A stretch of DNA of 45,327 nucleotides from an uncultured Lachnospiraceae bacterium (GTDB taxonomy: Bacteria; Bacillota; Clostridia; Lachnospirales; Lachnospiraceae): assembly GCA_948473115.1 (NCBI GenBank), contig CAOKWI010000032.1:1-45327 (forward strand), read 5' to 3'. Below the pieces are notes generated by a model. It was given only the letters and a program-made list of their open reading frames with translations, had not been told where the DNA came from and did not search any database. Made by a program: the position numbers and the translations under genes. Of this stretch, positions 45,150 through 45,327 are shown one piece after another (position 1 is the first letter of the stretch; each line of letters opens with the position of its first letter).

Positions 45150-45251
45150 GCAAAACGCCATGTGTGGAACTGCATGCTGTGTGGAACTGCATGCTGCGTG
45201 GAACCGCATAGTGTGTGGGCAGACATAGCGCACGGCAACTGGGCGTTTTGC
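45150..45251 (+). repeat. 17-bp tandem repeats inside a large inverted repeat
   Basis: GCAAAACGCC (45150-45159) is inverted as GGCGTTTTGC (45242-45251). Between them four 17-base units start at 45161, 45178, 45195 and 45212 (TGTGTGGAACTGCATGC twice identical, then two diverged). The only small frame crossing this, ending near 45228, is made of these repeats and is not supported as a gene. Around 45280-45327 the sequence GTGTCAAGTAGTCTATG may be the start of an insertion sequence cut by the window. Confidence 0.6.
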
Positions 45252-45327
45252 GGGGATTACACATGAAAAAAAGAAGGTAGTGTCAAGTAGTCTATGAAAA
45301 AACCGGGCCGAAAAAATAGGCTCAACT

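Noticed and set aside
45046..45228. Small frame at the right edge
   Set aside because: Its second half consists of the 17-base repeats and it has no ribosome binding site.
45161..45228. CRISPR array
   Set aside because: The 17-base units are contiguous and diverge gradually, with no spacers.

Overview
The window looks like chromosomal DNA of a gut-type Lachnospiraceae (Clostridia, Firmicutes). The evidence is the gene order uvrC-hprK-ROK kinase-murB-rapZ-whiA-HPr/Crh, the short archaeal-type ProS behind a T-box leader, FtsH, a DacF-type D,D-carboxypeptidase, a DUF1846 protein, and purine-rich ribosome binding sites throughout. No rRNA or tRNA gene was seen.

Left block (1-11.7 kb): a visibly AT-richer segment with a large SF1 helicase carrying a C-terminal topoisomerase-type zinc ribbon, then overlapping sbcD-sbcC, a membrane-anchored Ntn-type linear amide hydrolase, and argS. 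Both ends of this block carry a copy of the same repeat end (near 57-84 and 11494-11726). ArgS is preceded by what reads as a leader-peptide attenuator: a 19-codon peptide with six Arg codons among seven, then mutually exclusive hairpins ending in a terminator. I consider this the most interesting regulatory system here.

Middle block (11.7-25.6 kb): T-box-controlled proS, an alpha/beta hydrolase, a DEDDh exonuclease, dacF (minus), trmB, trxA, a YitT-family membrane protein, a tract of palindromes with a broken gene remnant, an ECF sigma factor with a one-TM partner protein (minus), pyrG (minus) and a DUF1846 gene (minus). This block is unusually rich in hairpin repeats. Some of them run into the 3' ends of pyrG and trmB and add residues to the proteins.

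Right block (25.6-45.3 kb): ftsH with a structured leader, an M18 aminopeptidase overlapping a zinc-ribbon membrane protein, a SpoIID-like/PG-binding/LysM wall protein, an orphan coiled-coil gene (minus), an N-acetylmuramoyl-alanine amidase, then uvrC-hprK-glcK-murB-rapZ-whiA-crh, a lipid kinase and class II fba. HprK, a Crh-like HPr (Glu15, Ser46), glucokinase and aldolase place carbon-catabolite control next to cell-wall (MurB, RapZ) and division-linked (WhiA) genes. The murB upstream region holds two tandem 107-bp hairpin units. A diverged relative with compensatory stem changes sits just upstream of proS, so the same structured element occurs at two unrelated genes.

The right edge (45.0-45.3 kb) has a promoter followed by a 17-bp tandem repeat inside a large inverted repeat, and perhaps the start of an insertion sequence cut by the window.
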